Assembly (NCBI RefSeq): GCF_001542815.1
Contig: NZ_CP006992.1
Span: 2,113,501-2,177,500 of the forward strand
Source of the DNA: Methylobacterium sp. AMS5
GTDB taxonomy: Bacteria > Pseudomonadota > Alphaproteobacteria > Rhizobiales > Beijerinckiaceae
Length of the DNA stretch: 64,000 bases
Reading direction: 5' to 3'
In this document: positions 36,944 to 46,074 of the stretch, one piece after another
Numbering within the stretch: the first letter of the stretch is position 1
Layout: each line of letters opens with the position of its first letter
Position numbers and translations under genes: made by a program
The notes under the pieces: model-generated
The model's database searches: none
What the model saw: the letters and a program-made list of their open reading frames with translations, nothing else
What the model was told of the DNA's origin: nothing

Positions 36944-38200
36944 ATGACCATCAAAACAAAGCTTCTGGCCGCAAGTGCGGTGCTTTCCACCCTGAGCATC
37001 AACGCGCTGCCAGTTCTCGCCGCAGACATGCCCGCCGCGGCGCCCGTCATCGTCGAGGAGCATTGTAAGGCTGCGATCTCCACCCCGACCTTCGGCGGTC
37101 TCATCAAGGCGAACCCGAACCCGGCCTGCTTCGTCACGGGACTGGGCGACATCTATGTCGGCGGCGCGGTTACCGGCTTCGCCTACACCCAGACCAACGC
37201 CTTCGGCATCCTCTCCCCCAGCGCCGAGCAGGATCGTTTCGGCCGCGTCGATTTCTCGAACCTCCAGGGTTGGATCCAGAAGGCCGACGGCCCGCTGCAG
37301 TTCTATGTCCATGCCGGCCTGTACTCGATCCCGGCGCTCGGCCTGCCGCTCTACTCCGCGTTCGAGCAGACCGAATCGCTGTTCGGCCCGATCCCGGTGG
37401 CCTTCGGCAAGTGGCAGATCAACGACGAGTGGTCGATCCAGGCCGGCCGGATGTTCACCAACATCGGCTCCGAGCTGCTGTTCACCTACCAGAACCTGAA
37501 CATCTCCCGCGGTCTGCTCTTCAACCAGGAGAACTTCATCAACCACGGCGTTCAGGTGAACTATGCCAACGGCCCGTTCGCGGCCGCGCTCGCGGTGACC
37601 GACGGCTTCTACTCGGGTGAGCTGAACTGGGTGACGGGCTTTGCCACCTACAAGCTCAACGACGCGAACACGATCGGCATCAACGGCGGCACGCATTTCA
37701 GCGACTTCGACGCCTCGACCCGCAGCCCGCGCTTCCAGTTCGCGACGATCAACTCGCTGCAGAACAGCAGCATCATCAGCGTGAACTACACCTACGCCAA
37801 CGGGCCGTGGATCATCTCGCCGTACTTCCAGTACACCAACGTCGCGCGCAAGGAGGGGTACTTCTCCCCGATCGAGGGCGCGGAGACCTGGGGCGGCACG
37901 CTGCTGGCCGGCTACACCTTCACCGACAACTTCGCGCTCGCCGGCCGCCTCGAATACATCGAGCAGTCGGGCACGCGAGGCGTGGTCACCGGCCGCGGCG
38001 GCACCAGCGTCCTCTACGGTCCGGGCAGCTCGGCCTTCTCGTTCACGATCACCCCGACCTTCACCTGGGATCGCTACTTCCTCCGCGGCGAGTTCGCGAC
38101 CGTCCAGGCCTACGACGTGACCCCGGGCTTCGGCTTCGGCCGCGACGGCACCAAGCGGTCGCAGGAGCGCTACCTCATGGAAACCGGCTTCACCTTCTGA
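36944..38200 (+). CDS. Outer-membrane beta-barrel porin
   Basis: A 418-residue exported protein. The signal peptide (TKLLAASAVLSTLSINALPVLA) is cleaved near AAD. The mature part is made of alternating strands with DIYVGGAVTGFAYTQTNAFG at the first strand, GRMFTNIGSELLFTYQNLN, GVQVNYANGPFAAALAVTDG, and the C-terminal MLM-like ETGFTF ending in Phe. It resembles the putative barrel porin-2 (OmpL-like) group. The substrate is unknown. The leader between 36671 and 36943 is AT-rich and probably carries the promoter. ATG at 36944 was chosen from the signal peptide. Confidence 0.83.
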   Translation: MTIKTKLLAASAVLSTLSINALPVLAADMPAAAPVIVEEHCKAAISTPTFGGLIKANPNPACFVTGLGDIYVGGAVTGFAYTQTNAFGILSPSAEQDRFGRVDFSNLQGWIQKADGPLQFYVHAGLYSIPALGLPLYSAFEQTESLFGPIPVAFGKWQINDEWSIQAGRMFTNIGSELLFTYQNLNISRGLLFNQENFINHGVQVNYANGPFAAALAVTDGFYSGELNWVTGFATYKLNDANTIGINGGTHFSDFDASTRSPRFQFATINSLQNSSIISVNYTYANGPWIISPYFQYTNVARKEGYFSPIEGAETWGGTLLAGYTFTDNFALAGRLEYIEQSGTRGVVTGRGGTSVLYGPGSSAFSFTITPTFTWDRYFLRGEFATVQAYDVTPGFGFGRDGTKRSQERYLMETGFTF

Positions 38201-38399
38201 GAACCGGGCCGGCTCGCCGGCGGGACACCACGTTGCATTGGGAAGCCTCGGAGAAATCCGGGGCTTCCTGCATTTCAAGGCGGCACCTTGGGCCGGGCCT
38301 CGGCCGCCGACAGCCCACCGCTTTGCGAGGCAGACTTAGCCCCGCGTTAACCGCCCCGCATTAGCCTTACCGGATCGTTGACACCGGACCGGTCTGCGC

Positions 38400-41012
38400 A
38401 TGCGTTCCCTTCGCCGTTCCGCGTCGCCCTACGACACCTTCGTCGATAGCCTGAGGCCGTTCCTGGCCAAGCGGCTGACGGAGTGCGGCGGCCTGATCCT
38501 CTTCACCGGCGCGGTCGCGTTGACCGTCGCCCTGGCGACGTGGTCGATCAACGACCCGAGCCTCAACCACGCCACCGACCAGCGGGCGCACAACGTGCTC
38601 GGTCGTCCCGGAGCCGTCGTGGCCGACCTTGCCATGCAGCTCCTCGGGCTCGGCTCGATCGCGCTCGCACTGCCTCCCGCCCTGTGGGGCGTGCGCTTGA
38701 TGCGCGAGCGCGACCTGCCGCATGGCGGTTTGCGCATCGTCCTGTGGTTCGTCGGCGTTCTCTGCGCGAGCGCGGTCGCGAGTGCCCTGCCGCCGACGGA
38801 TCGCTGGCCCCTGCCCACCGGCATGGGCGGGGTCGCAGGCGACGCGCTGCTCGCCGGCACGCGGATGCTGGTCGGGCCGCTGGCGCATTTCGCCGGCTTC
38901 CTGTTCGCGGCCTTCGCCATCCTCAGCCTCACCGCCGCCTGCCGCGTGACCAAGCCGGACTTCGAGGAGGACGAGGAGGTGCCCTACGGCGCCGCGCGTT
39001 CGGCGCCCCGCTCCGGCCCTGCCTCGGCCCACGAGGAGCGCCACGATGCCGACGAGCCGAGCCTCGGCATCCTGTCGCTGGGCGCACTGGCGCAAGCCGT
39101 CATGCGCGGCCGCGCCTCGCTGCGCACCCGGCTCGAATCCTGGCAGGCGCCGGCCGACGAGGGGGAGGGGCTGGCCTATGCCGGCGCCTCGCCCGCGCTC
39201 GCCGCGCGCCGCGCCTTCGCCGACCCGGACGAGGCACCCTGGGCGCCGCAGGCCCGCGAGCGGACCGACGTCTCGGGCCGCCGCGAGCCGCAATTCGATC
39301 CGGAGGAGGATTCGGACGAAGCGCCCGTCCGTGCCGCCCCCCAGCGCCCCGCGCCGATTGCTGCTGGGGCGGATATGACCGCCGACGAGCCGCCCACCCG
39401 CGTCGCGCGCCCGCTGCCGCAGGCCCCGGCGGCGCGTCCGCGCCCGGACGAGCCGCGTCCGGAAGCCGGCGAGTACCGGCTGCCCGCCCTGGAGCTTCTC
39501 GCCCGTCCCCGCGAGGCGGCGCCCGGCTCCGAGGTCTCGGCGGAGGCGCTGGAGCAGAACGCCACCATGCTGGAGGCGACGCTGCAGGACTTTGGCGTGC
39601 GCGGCGACATTCTTGCCGTGCGCCCCGGCCCCGTCGTCACTCTCTATGAGCTGGAGCCGGCGCCCGGCACCAAGTCGAGCCGCGTCATCGCGCTCGCCGA
39701 CGACATCGCCCGCTCGATGTCCGCCATCTCCGCCCGCGTCGCCGTCGTCCCCGGCCGCAACGCCATCGGCATCGAATTGCCGAACGCCAAGCGCGAGACG
39801 GTGTTCTTGCGCGAACTCCTCGCGTCGGCGGATTTCGTCGAGACCAAGCACAAGCTCGCGCTGTGCCTGGGCAAGAACATCGGCGGCGAGCCGATCATCG
39901 CCGACCTCGCCCGCATGCCGCACCTGCTGGTGGCCGGCACCACCGGCTCGGGCAAGTCGGTCGCCATCAACACCATGATCCTGTCGCTGCTCTACCGGCT
40001 GAAGCCGGAGGAGTGCCGCCTGATCATGGTCGATCCCAAGATGCTGGAACTGTCGGTCTATGACGGCATCCCGCACCTGCTCTCCCCCGTCGTCACCGAT
40101 CCGAAGAAGGCGGTCATCGCCCTCAAATGGGCCGTGCGCGAGATGGAGGAGCGCTACAAGAAGATGTCCAAGGTCGGTGTCCGGAACATCGACGGCTTCA
40201 ATGCACGCCTCGAAGAGGCCCGCGCCCGCGGCGAGACCCTGACCCGCACCGTCCAGACCGGCTTCGACCGTTCCACCGGCGAAGCGGTCTACGAGGACGA
40301 GGTCATGGACCTCAACCCGCTGCCCTACATCGTGATCGTGGTCGACGAGATGGCCGACCTGATGATGGTGGCGGGCAAGGACATCGAAGGGGCGATCCAG
40401 CGCCTCGCGCAGATGGCGCGTGCGGCCGGCATCCACCTCATCATGGCGACGCAGCGCCCCTCGGTCGACGTCATCACCGGCACGATCAAGGCGAACTTCC
40501 CGACCCGGATGTCCTTCCAGGTGACGAGCAAGATCGATAGCCGCACGATCCTGGGCGAGATGGGCGCCGAGCAGTTGCTGGGCCAGGGCGACATGCTGTT
40601 CATGGCCGGCGGCGGGCGCACGACGCGCGTGCACGGACCGTTCTGCTCGGACTCGGAAGTCGAGACCGTGGTTGCCCACCTCAAGCGCCAGGGCCGGCCG
40701 TCCTACCTCGAAGCCGTCACCGCCGACGAGGGCGAGATTCCGGCCGGGGCCGCTGCGTCCGAGGACGGTCCGGTCTTCGATGCCGGCCAGTTCGGTGGCG
40801 GCGGAGAGAGCGGCGACCTCTACGAGCAGGCGGTGGCCGTGGTGTTGCGGGACAAGAAGGCCTCCACCTCCTACATCCAGCGCCGCCTGCAGATCGGCTA
40901 CAACCGGGCCGCCTCACTGATGGAGCGGATGGAGACGGAAGGTCTCGTCGGGCCGGCCAACCACGCCGGCAAACGCGAGATCCTCGTCGAGTCCGAACCG
41001 CAGGCTTACTGA
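38400..41012 (+). CDS. ftsK: DNA translocase FtsK
   Basis: Septum-anchored motor that pumps DNA and helps resolve chromosome dimers at division. The 870-residue protein has four N-terminal membrane helices (residues about 25-185), a Pro/Ala/Arg-rich linker to about residue 370, then the alpha-beta motor with Walker A ([16 protein letters not shown], near residue 515) and Walker B ([15 protein letters not shown]). The gamma winged helix that reads KOPS sequences ends it ([20 protein letters not shown]). The ATG at 38400 opens the membrane domain. Its linker is shorter than that of E. coli. Confidence 0.97.
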   Translation: MRSLRRSASPYDTFVDSLRPFLAKRLTECGGLILFTGAVALTVALATWSINDPSLNHATDQRAHNVLGRPGAVVADLAMQLLGLGSIALALPPALWGVRLMRERDLPHGGLRIVLWFVGVLCASAVASALPPTDRWPLPTGMGGVAGDALLAGTRMLVGPLAHFAGFLFAAFAILSLTAACRVTKPDFEEDEEVPYGAARSAPRSGPASAHEERHDADEPSLGILSLGALAQAVMRGRASLRTRLESWQAPADEGEGLAYAGASPALAARRAFADPDEAPWAPQARERTDVSGRREPQFDPEEDSDEAPVRAAPQRPAPIAAGADMTADEPPTRVARPLPQAPAARPRPDEPRPEAGEYRLPALELLARPREAAPGSEVSAEALEQNATMLEATLQDFGVRGDILAVRPGPVVTLYELEPAPGTKSSRVIALADDIARSMSAISARVAVVPGRNAIGIELPNAKRETVFLRELLASADFVETKHKLALCLGKNIGGEPIIADLARMPHLLVAGTTGSGKSVAINTMILSLLYRLKPEECRLIMVDPKMLELSVYDGIPHLLSPVVTDPKKAVIALKWAVREMEERYKKMSKVGVRNIDGFNARLEEARARGETLTRTVQTGFDRSTGEAVYEDEVMDLNPLPYIVIVVDEMADLMMVAGKDIEGAIQRLAQMARAAGIHLIMATQRPSVDVITGTIKANFPTRMSFQVTSKIDSRTILGEMGAEQLLGQGDMLFMAGGGRTTRVHGPFCSDSEVETVVAHLKRQGRPSYLEAVTADEGEIPAGAAASEDGPVFDAGQFGGGGESGDLYEQAVAVVLRDKKASTSYIQRRLQIGYNRAASLMERMETEGLVGPANHAGKREILVESEPQAY

Positions 41013-41048
41013 CCGGCCGACCCGCCGCCTGCATCGATTGCCCTGCCA

Positions 41049-41078
41049 GCGCGCCGCCCTTGTTCGAGGGCGGCGCGC
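41049..41078 (+). terminator. Terminator after ftsK
   Basis: Gcgcgccgccc/gggcggcgcgc form a perfect 11-bp stem with an 8-base loop, followed by TTTCGCATTT. It lies 36 bases past the ftsK stop. Confidence 0.75.
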
Positions 41079-41126
41079 TTTCGCATTTGGGGGCCTTCCC
41101 CGACTCGACAACGGCTACGCTCGAAC

Positions 41127-41144
41127 TTATAGCAACAGCTATAA
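41127..41144 (+). promoter_or_regulatory. Palindromic operator candidate upstream of the TonB receptor
   Basis: TTATAGC-AACA-GCTATAA is a perfect 7+7 dyad ending 18 bases before the receptor ATG. An 18-bp AT-rich dyad in this place is typical of Fur-superfamily (Zur, Fur, Irr) operators. It is not an exact match to a consensus I know, so the regulator is only inferred. Confidence 0.55.
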
Positions 41145-41162
41145 TTACGAGGCTGAAGTTTC

Positions 41163-43277
41163 ATGTCGAGAAAGCGCTATGGGCTTGGCCCGTGGTTCGG
41201 CCCTTTCGCCGGGATCGGCATCGCCGGCCTCGTCGTGTCGCCGATCCAGGCGGAAGAGGCCGTCCTCGAAGAGATCAGCGTCGTCTCGGACAAGCCGGCC
41301 AATCTGGTCGGCGTCCTGCCGGTGGTGACCGACCGGTTCTCGACGGTCACCGTCGTCTCCGGGGCCGATCTCGCCCGCTCGCAGCCGACCTCGCTCGGCG
41401 AGGCGCTGTTCGACAAGCCGGGCCTGTCCGCGACCACCTTCGCGCCGGGCTCGGCCTCGCGGCCGATCATCCGCGGCCTCGACAATCACCGTGTCCGCAT
41501 CCTCGAGAACGGCACCGGTGTGCAGGACATGTCCGATCTGGGCGAGGACCACGCCGTCCCGATCAACCCGCTGATCAACGACCGCATCGAGGTGATCCGC
41601 GGGCCCGCAGGCCTGCGCTACGGCTCCCAGGCCGTCGGTGGCGTGGTCTCGGTCGAGAACAACCGCATCCCGACGAGCATTCCGCCCGGCGGCGTCGCGG
41701 GACGGGTGACGACCGGCTACTCGGCCGTCGACAATGGTCGCAACGCCGCCGCCACGGTCGATGCCGGCAGCGGCAACATCGCCGTCCACGCCGATGCGTT
41801 CCGGAGCGTGGCGGACGACTACAACACACCGCTCGGCATCCAGCGAAATTCCTTCAACGAATCGCAGGGGGGCGCCTTCGGCACCTCGTACCTGTTCGAC
41901 CAGGGCTTCGTCGGGCTGTCCTTCAGCCACTTCGATTCGGTCTACGGCATCCCCGGAATCAGCTCCGCGGTGCAGCGCACCCGGCTCGATCCGGTGCAGG
42001 ACAAGCTCCAGGCCCGTGGCGAGTACCGGCCGCTGGACGGGCCGTTCGCGGCGATCCGGTTCTGGGCGGGCGGCTCGAACTACCGCCACAACGAGTTCGG
42101 CACTGGTGCCAACGGCGTCGAGGGGATCGAGGCGGTGTTCAAGAATCGCGCGGCAGAGGGGCGGATCGAATTCGACCATGTGCCGGTCGAGACCGCTTTC
42201 GGCACCTTGAGCGGGCAACTCGGCGTCCAGGCCGACCGGCGCAAGCTCCGCATCTCGGGGGCGGAAGGGGGCCTGTTGCGCCCGACCGACACGCGGGTGC
42301 AGGCGGCCTACCTGTTCGAGGAACTGGCACTCGGCGGCGGCCTGCGATTCCAGGCGGCGGGCCGCATCGAAGGCAACCGCGTCGCCGGTACGCAGGCATT
42401 GTTCCCCTCGGACTTTCTTCCCGATCGCCCCGGCGACGAGCCGGTGGAATCGCGCCGCATCCGCCGCTTTGCCCCGAAAAGCGCGAGCTTCGGCGCGCTT
42501 CAAGACCTGCCCCATGGGTTCGTGGGGAGCCTGACCGGCTCCTATGTCGAGCGCGCGCCGACTTCGCCCGAACTGTTCTCGCGCGGGCCGCACGAGGCTT
42601 CCGCCACCTTCGAGATCGGCGATCCGAACCTCAAGGTCGAACGCGCCCGCACCGTCGAGGTCGCGATCCGGCGGGCGGAGGGGCCGTTCCGCCTCGACGC
42701 GACCGGCTACGTCACCCGCTATACCGGCTTCGTCTACAAGCGCCTGACCGGCTTCACCTGCGGCGACACCTTCGACAGTTGCGGGATCGGCGGTGGGGAT
42801 CTGCGGCAGGTCACTTATTCGCAGGCCGGTGCCACCTTCGCCGGCGCCGAGATCGCGAGCCAGATCGACCTCGTGCCGGTCGGCGACGGCTTTGCCGGCC
42901 TCAGCGCCCAGTACGACTTCGTGCGGGCACAGTTCGACGACGGCCGCTTCGTGCCGCGCATCCCGCCCCACCGCGTCGGCGGCGGCGTGTTTCTGCGGGC
43001 CGACGGCTGGTTCGCGCAGCTCAGCCTGCTGCACGCCTTCGCCCAGACCCAGACCGGCACGCTGGAGACGCCGACGCCGGGCTACAACGACCTCAAGGCG
43101 GAGATCGCCTACAGCCGCCCGCTCGATCCGGCGGTCCATGGTCTCAGCGAGGTCACGCTCGGCCTGCGCGGCACGAACCTGCTCGACGACGTGATCCGCA
43201 ACGCCGCCTCCTTCCGCAAGGACGAGGTGGTGCTGCCGGGCCGCAACGTGCGGCTCTTCCTCACGGCACGGTTCTGA
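41163..43277 (+). CDS. TonB-dependent outer-membrane receptor, ZnuD-like
   Basis: High-affinity outer-membrane importer energised by TonB. The 704-residue protein has a signal peptide (FAGIGIAGLVVSPIQA), a plug domain at about residues 40-165 (SLGEALFDKPGLSATTFAPG, RPIIRGLDNHRVRILENG, NDRIEVIRGPAGLRYGSQAV), then a 22-strand barrel ending in RF. The C-terminal NAASFRKDEVVLPGRNVRLF resembles ZnuD zinc receptors, where NxxSFxKD is common. Zinc is therefore the likely cargo, but heme or other metal complexes are not excluded. Promoter-proximal palindrome at 41127 supports metal control. Confidence 0.85.
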   Translation: MSRKRYGLGPWFGPFAGIGIAGLVVSPIQAEEAVLEEISVVSDKPANLVGVLPVVTDRFSTVTVVSGADLARSQPTSLGEALFDKPGLSATTFAPGSASRPIIRGLDNHRVRILENGTGVQDMSDLGEDHAVPINPLINDRIEVIRGPAGLRYGSQAVGGVVSVENNRIPTSIPPGGVAGRVTTGYSAVDNGRNAAATVDAGSGNIAVHADAFRSVADDYNTPLGIQRNSFNESQGGAFGTSYLFDQGFVGLSFSHFDSVYGIPGISSAVQRTRLDPVQDKLQARGEYRPLDGPFAAIRFWAGGSNYRHNEFGTGANGVEGIEAVFKNRAAEGRIEFDHVPVETAFGTLSGQLGVQADRRKLRISGAEGGLLRPTDTRVQAAYLFEELALGGGLRFQAAGRIEGNRVAGTQALFPSDFLPDRPGDEPVESRRIRRFAPKSASFGALQDLPHGFVGSLTGSYVERAPTSPELFSRGPHEASATFEIGDPNLKVERARTVEVAIRRAEGPFRLDATGYVTRYTGFVYKRLTGFTCGDTFDSCGIGGGDLRQVTYSQAGATFAGAEIASQIDLVPVGDGFAGLSAQYDFVRAQFDDGRFVPRIPPHRVGGGVFLRADGWFAQLSLLHAFAQTQTGTLETPTPGYNDLKAEIAYSRPLDPAVHGLSEVTLGLRGTNLLDDVIRNAASFRKDEVVLPGRNVRLFLTARF

Positions 43278-43659
43278 CGATCTGGTGCGCCGCTTGGCTC
43301 GAACCATCGCCGCGCGTTGCCCCACTCACATCCCCGCGCCCCCGATCGCGCCGGTCTCCCCACGGGGGAGCCGGTGCGGCCGCCGTTCACGATGGCCGGT
43401 CGTTTTGAGCGTTCTGAAGCATGAGAACTGCGGCAGATCGCATCAGGTCGCGATTAGTCATGCGCTGTCTCTCCTCAGTACAGCGTAGAATGAGCTTGCC
43501 GATTCGGGCATGCCAGGATCTTTGAAAGCGAAGTGCGGCACTGACACGTTCTGTCTGCTGCCATGACGAGGGATATCGTAACAAAATCGGTGCGACTGCG
43601 TTTCGTGATGCCCGCTGCTTCTGCGTAGTACGCTATGGAAAGCTGTGCGAAGATGAGGG
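43278..43659. other. Intergenic region before the HWE kinase
   Basis: A 382-base gap. It holds a possible 24-residue minus-strand ORF (43387-43461) and a lower-GC stretch at 43560-43640 that may be a promoter for the kinase or the small ORF. Nothing else is supported. Confidence 0.4.
43387..43461 (-). CDS. Possible 24-residue small protein
   Basis: ATG at 43461 preceded by GAGGAGAG at good spacing opens MTNRDLMRSAAVLMLQNAQN followed by DRPS. The strong ribosome-binding site is the only support. No family recognised. Confidence 0.28.
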   Translation of the reverse strand: MTNRDLMRSAAVLMLQNAQNDRPS

Positions 43660-45627
43660 ATGGATGGGAGCGACACTCCACCTCCGCAGTCGAATCGCGG
43701 CGAGATGGCCGAGCGGATCCGGACGCATGACTGGGCCGCGACGGCGCTCGGTTCGGCGGACGCTTGGCCGTCCAGCCTCAGGACCACGATCAGTCTGATT
43801 CTCGGCTGCGGCTTCCCCATGAGCGCATTGTGGGGCCCGGACCTGATCCAGGTCTACAATGACGGCTTCCGGGACCTGATGGGATTGAAGCACCCGGCCG
43901 GGCTGGGTCAGCCGTCACGCGAGTGCTGGCCCGAGATCTGGCACATCAATGCGCCGATCTACGAGCGGGTCTGGAACGGCGAGACGTTCACCTTCGAAGA
44001 CGCGCTCTACCCGCTGTCCCGGTCAGGCTGCCTCGAAGATGCGTGGTTCACGCTGACCTACAGCCCGCTGCGGGACGACGCGGGGCAGATCGCAGGTATC
44101 CTGGTCATCCTGGTCGAGAGCACGGCCCGCGTGCTGGCGGACCGGGCATTGCGTGAGCGCGAGGCGCGCTTCCGGGCCGAGATGGAACGTCAGGTGCAAG
44201 AGCGGACGGCGGAGCTTCAAGCGAGCCGCGACCTGCTCAAGGCGACCATGGACAGCTCCATGGACATGATTCAGGTCTTCAAGGCCGTGCGCGATCCGGC
44301 GGGCGAGATCGTCGATTTCCGCTGGGTCCTGAACAACTCCACCTCAGCGAGCCGCTACGGCGATGTGGGCGGCCAAAGCCTGCTCGAACGCAATCCGGGC
44401 GTGATTCAGGAGGGCATCTTCGACACCTTCAAGCGTGTCACGGAAACCGGCCAGCCCGCGACCGCGGAGCGCCACTACGCCCACGAGCAGATCGATGGCT
44501 GGTTCTTCCAGTGCGCGGTGAAGCTCGGTGACGGGGTGGCCATCACCACCAAGGAGATCTCGGCCTGGAAGGCGGCGCAAGACGAAATGCTCCGGCTTCG
44601 CGACGAGATCGCGCAGGAGGCCCTGCGCGAGAGCGAGGATCGCTTCCGCACCCTGACGAGCCTCATCCCGGTCCTGCTCTGGCGCTCCGATGAGAGCGGG
44701 CAGTACAACTCCCTCAACGAGGCTTGGCTCGCCTATACCGGCCAGACCCTGCAGCAATCGCAGGTCGGCGGCTGGCTCGAAGCGATCCACCCCGACGACC
44801 GTGACAGGGTGCGCGAGGCCTTCCGCACCGGCCGCGAGCAGCAGCGGTTGATCGAGGTGCAGCAGCGCATCCGCCGGCATGACGGGCAGTATCGCTGGTT
44901 CCTCGTACGGCAGGCGCCCCTGCTCGATACCGAGGGACAGGTCACGCAGTGGATCGGTGCCGCCATGGACATCCACGATCTGCACGATCTGCAGGAGCGC
45001 CAGACCATCCTCGTCGCCGAGTTGCAGCACCGCACCCGCAACCTGCTCGGCGTCGTGCGCTCCATCGCCCACCAGACCATGGCGCAGACCGGCCCGACGG
45101 AGCGCTTCCGCGAGCAGTTCAACGACCGGCTCGCCGCCCTGTCGCGGGTTCAGGGGCTGCTGTCGCGCTCGGAGCAGGAACTGATCACCCTGCGCACCCT
45201 GATTCGAACCGAGCTGGACGCCCTCGGGGGGGACGACTTCGCCGATCGGATCCATATCGCCGGACCGCCGGTGCGGCTGCACAAGGCATCGGTGCAGACC
45301 CTGGCGCTCGCCGTGCACGAGTTGGCGACCAATGCCCGCAAGTACGGTGCCCTGACGACCGAGCACGGCCGCCTCTCGGTGACGTGGCGCGCCGATCGGG
45401 ACGACGAAGGCGGAGGAAACCTGCTGATCGAGTGGATCGAGGAGGGTATCAGCCGGCCGCGCGAGACGCAGAGCCCGACGCGGCGCGGCTACGGACGCGA
45501 ATTGATCGAGCAGGCGATGCCCTACGCGCTCAACGCCAAGACGCACTACGAACTCGGTGAGACGCGGCTGCGCTGCGCCATCGAACTGCCGCTGGGCGAA
45601 CGATTCGGGCAGGTGAGCATGGCCTGA
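43660..45627 (+). CDS. PAS-domain sensor histidine kinase, HWE family
   Basis: Cytoplasmic sensor kinase of 655 residues with no membrane helix. Residues about 20-165 form a PAS-like module (FPMSALWGPDLIQVYNDGF), about 200-320 a second divergent one, and about 330-450 a clear PAS-PAC (PVLLWRSDESGQYNSLNEAW; HPDDRDRVREAFRTG). The kinase part starts with VAELQHRTRNLLGVVRSIA (phospho-acceptor His near 456) and has VHELATNARKYGAL and LIEWIEEG, hallmarks of HWE kinases. No cognate regulator is adjacent. Start is uncertain: ATG at 43660, or 43705. Confidence 0.9.
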   Translation: MDGSDTPPPQSNRGEMAERIRTHDWAATALGSADAWPSSLRTTISLILGCGFPMSALWGPDLIQVYNDGFRDLMGLKHPAGLGQPSRECWPEIWHINAPIYERVWNGETFTFEDALYPLSRSGCLEDAWFTLTYSPLRDDAGQIAGILVILVESTARVLADRALREREARFRAEMERQVQERTAELQASRDLLKATMDSSMDMIQVFKAVRDPAGEIVDFRWVLNNSTSASRYGDVGGQSLLERNPGVIQEGIFDTFKRVTETGQPATAERHYAHEQIDGWFFQCAVKLGDGVAITTKEISAWKAAQDEMLRLRDEIAQEALRESEDRFRTLTSLIPVLLWRSDESGQYNSLNEAWLAYTGQTLQQSQVGGWLEAIHPDDRDRVREAFRTGREQQRLIEVQQRIRRHDGQYRWFLVRQAPLLDTEGQVTQWIGAAMDIHDLHDLQERQTILVAELQHRTRNLLGVVRSIAHQTMAQTGPTERFREQFNDRLAALSRVQGLLSRSEQELITLRTLIRTELDALGGDDFADRIHIAGPPVRLHKASVQTLALAVHELATNARKYGALTTEHGRLSVTWRADRDDEGGGNLLIEWIEEGISRPRETQSPTRRGYGRELIEQAMPYALNAKTHYELGETRLRCAIELPLGERFGQVSMA

Positions 45628-45650
45628 GCGTTGCCGTGCGGGTCGAGAGT

Positions 45651-45745
45651 ATCGTTCCGAAAGGCGGTTGCCGGTTCTTGGAAAAAAGATGATGCGAAAA
45701 CAAGAGCCTCAAGCATCGTCTGGATCGAGTTCCAGGACGACGCTC
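45651..45745 (+). repeat. Dispersed intergenic repeat, copy 1
   Basis: Aligns along its length with the copy at 54044-54141 (shared core gaaaaaagatgatgcgaaaa and caagagcctcaa). This copy is more diverged in its first hairpin. It lies after the HWE kinase stop and ends six bases before the convergent fdh4B stop. Confidence 0.85.
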
Positions 45746-45750
45746 TCGGG

Positions 45751-46074
45751 TCAGGCGGCGAGCGCCGTCAGCACCGCGCGGCCGGCCGGGCTCGCCTCAT
45801 AGCGGGTACGCTGGGTGCGGCCGTCACGGGCGGTGACGGTGATGAGGGTCTCAGTGGTCAAGCTTTCCACCGCCCGCAGCACCAGGGCGTGCTCGACACC
45901 GAAGATGCGGGCAAAGCTCCGGCTGTCGGCCGCCAGCCCGAGATGCAGGCCGGCGAGGATGCCGGCCTCCAGGAGACTGAGTTCGGGACGCAACGCCGCG
46001 ATCGTGTCGGTCGCGGCGAGAAAGGTCTCGGCGTCGGCGGCGGGTTCGCTCACGCGGCCTTTTTCCTCGCTCAC
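45751..46074 (-). CDS. fdh4B: Formate dehydrogenase small subunit, Fdh4B-like
   Basis: A 107-residue protein that starts with GTG at 46074, overlapping the fdh4A stop by four bases (GTGA), so it is translationally coupled. It reads EPAADAETFLAATDTIAALR, then LSLLEAGILAGLHLGLAADS, and carries a winged-helix-like C-terminal half (ALVLRAVESLTTETLITVTA). In M. extorquens the two-gene FDH4 includes such a small protein next to the catalytic subunit; its role is not clear. The assignment rests on position and general resemblance. Confidence 0.75.
   Translation of the reverse strand: MSEEKGRVSEPAADAETFLAATDTIAALRPELSLLEAGILAGLHLGLAADSRSFARIFGVEHALVLRAVESLTTETLITVTARDGRTQRTRYEASPAGRAVLTALAA

Noticed and set aside
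41060..43408. 782-codon plus-strand frame overlapping the TonB receptor
   Set aside because: Out of frame with the receptor, whose plug and barrel motifs are unambiguous; Arg/Gly-rich shadow.
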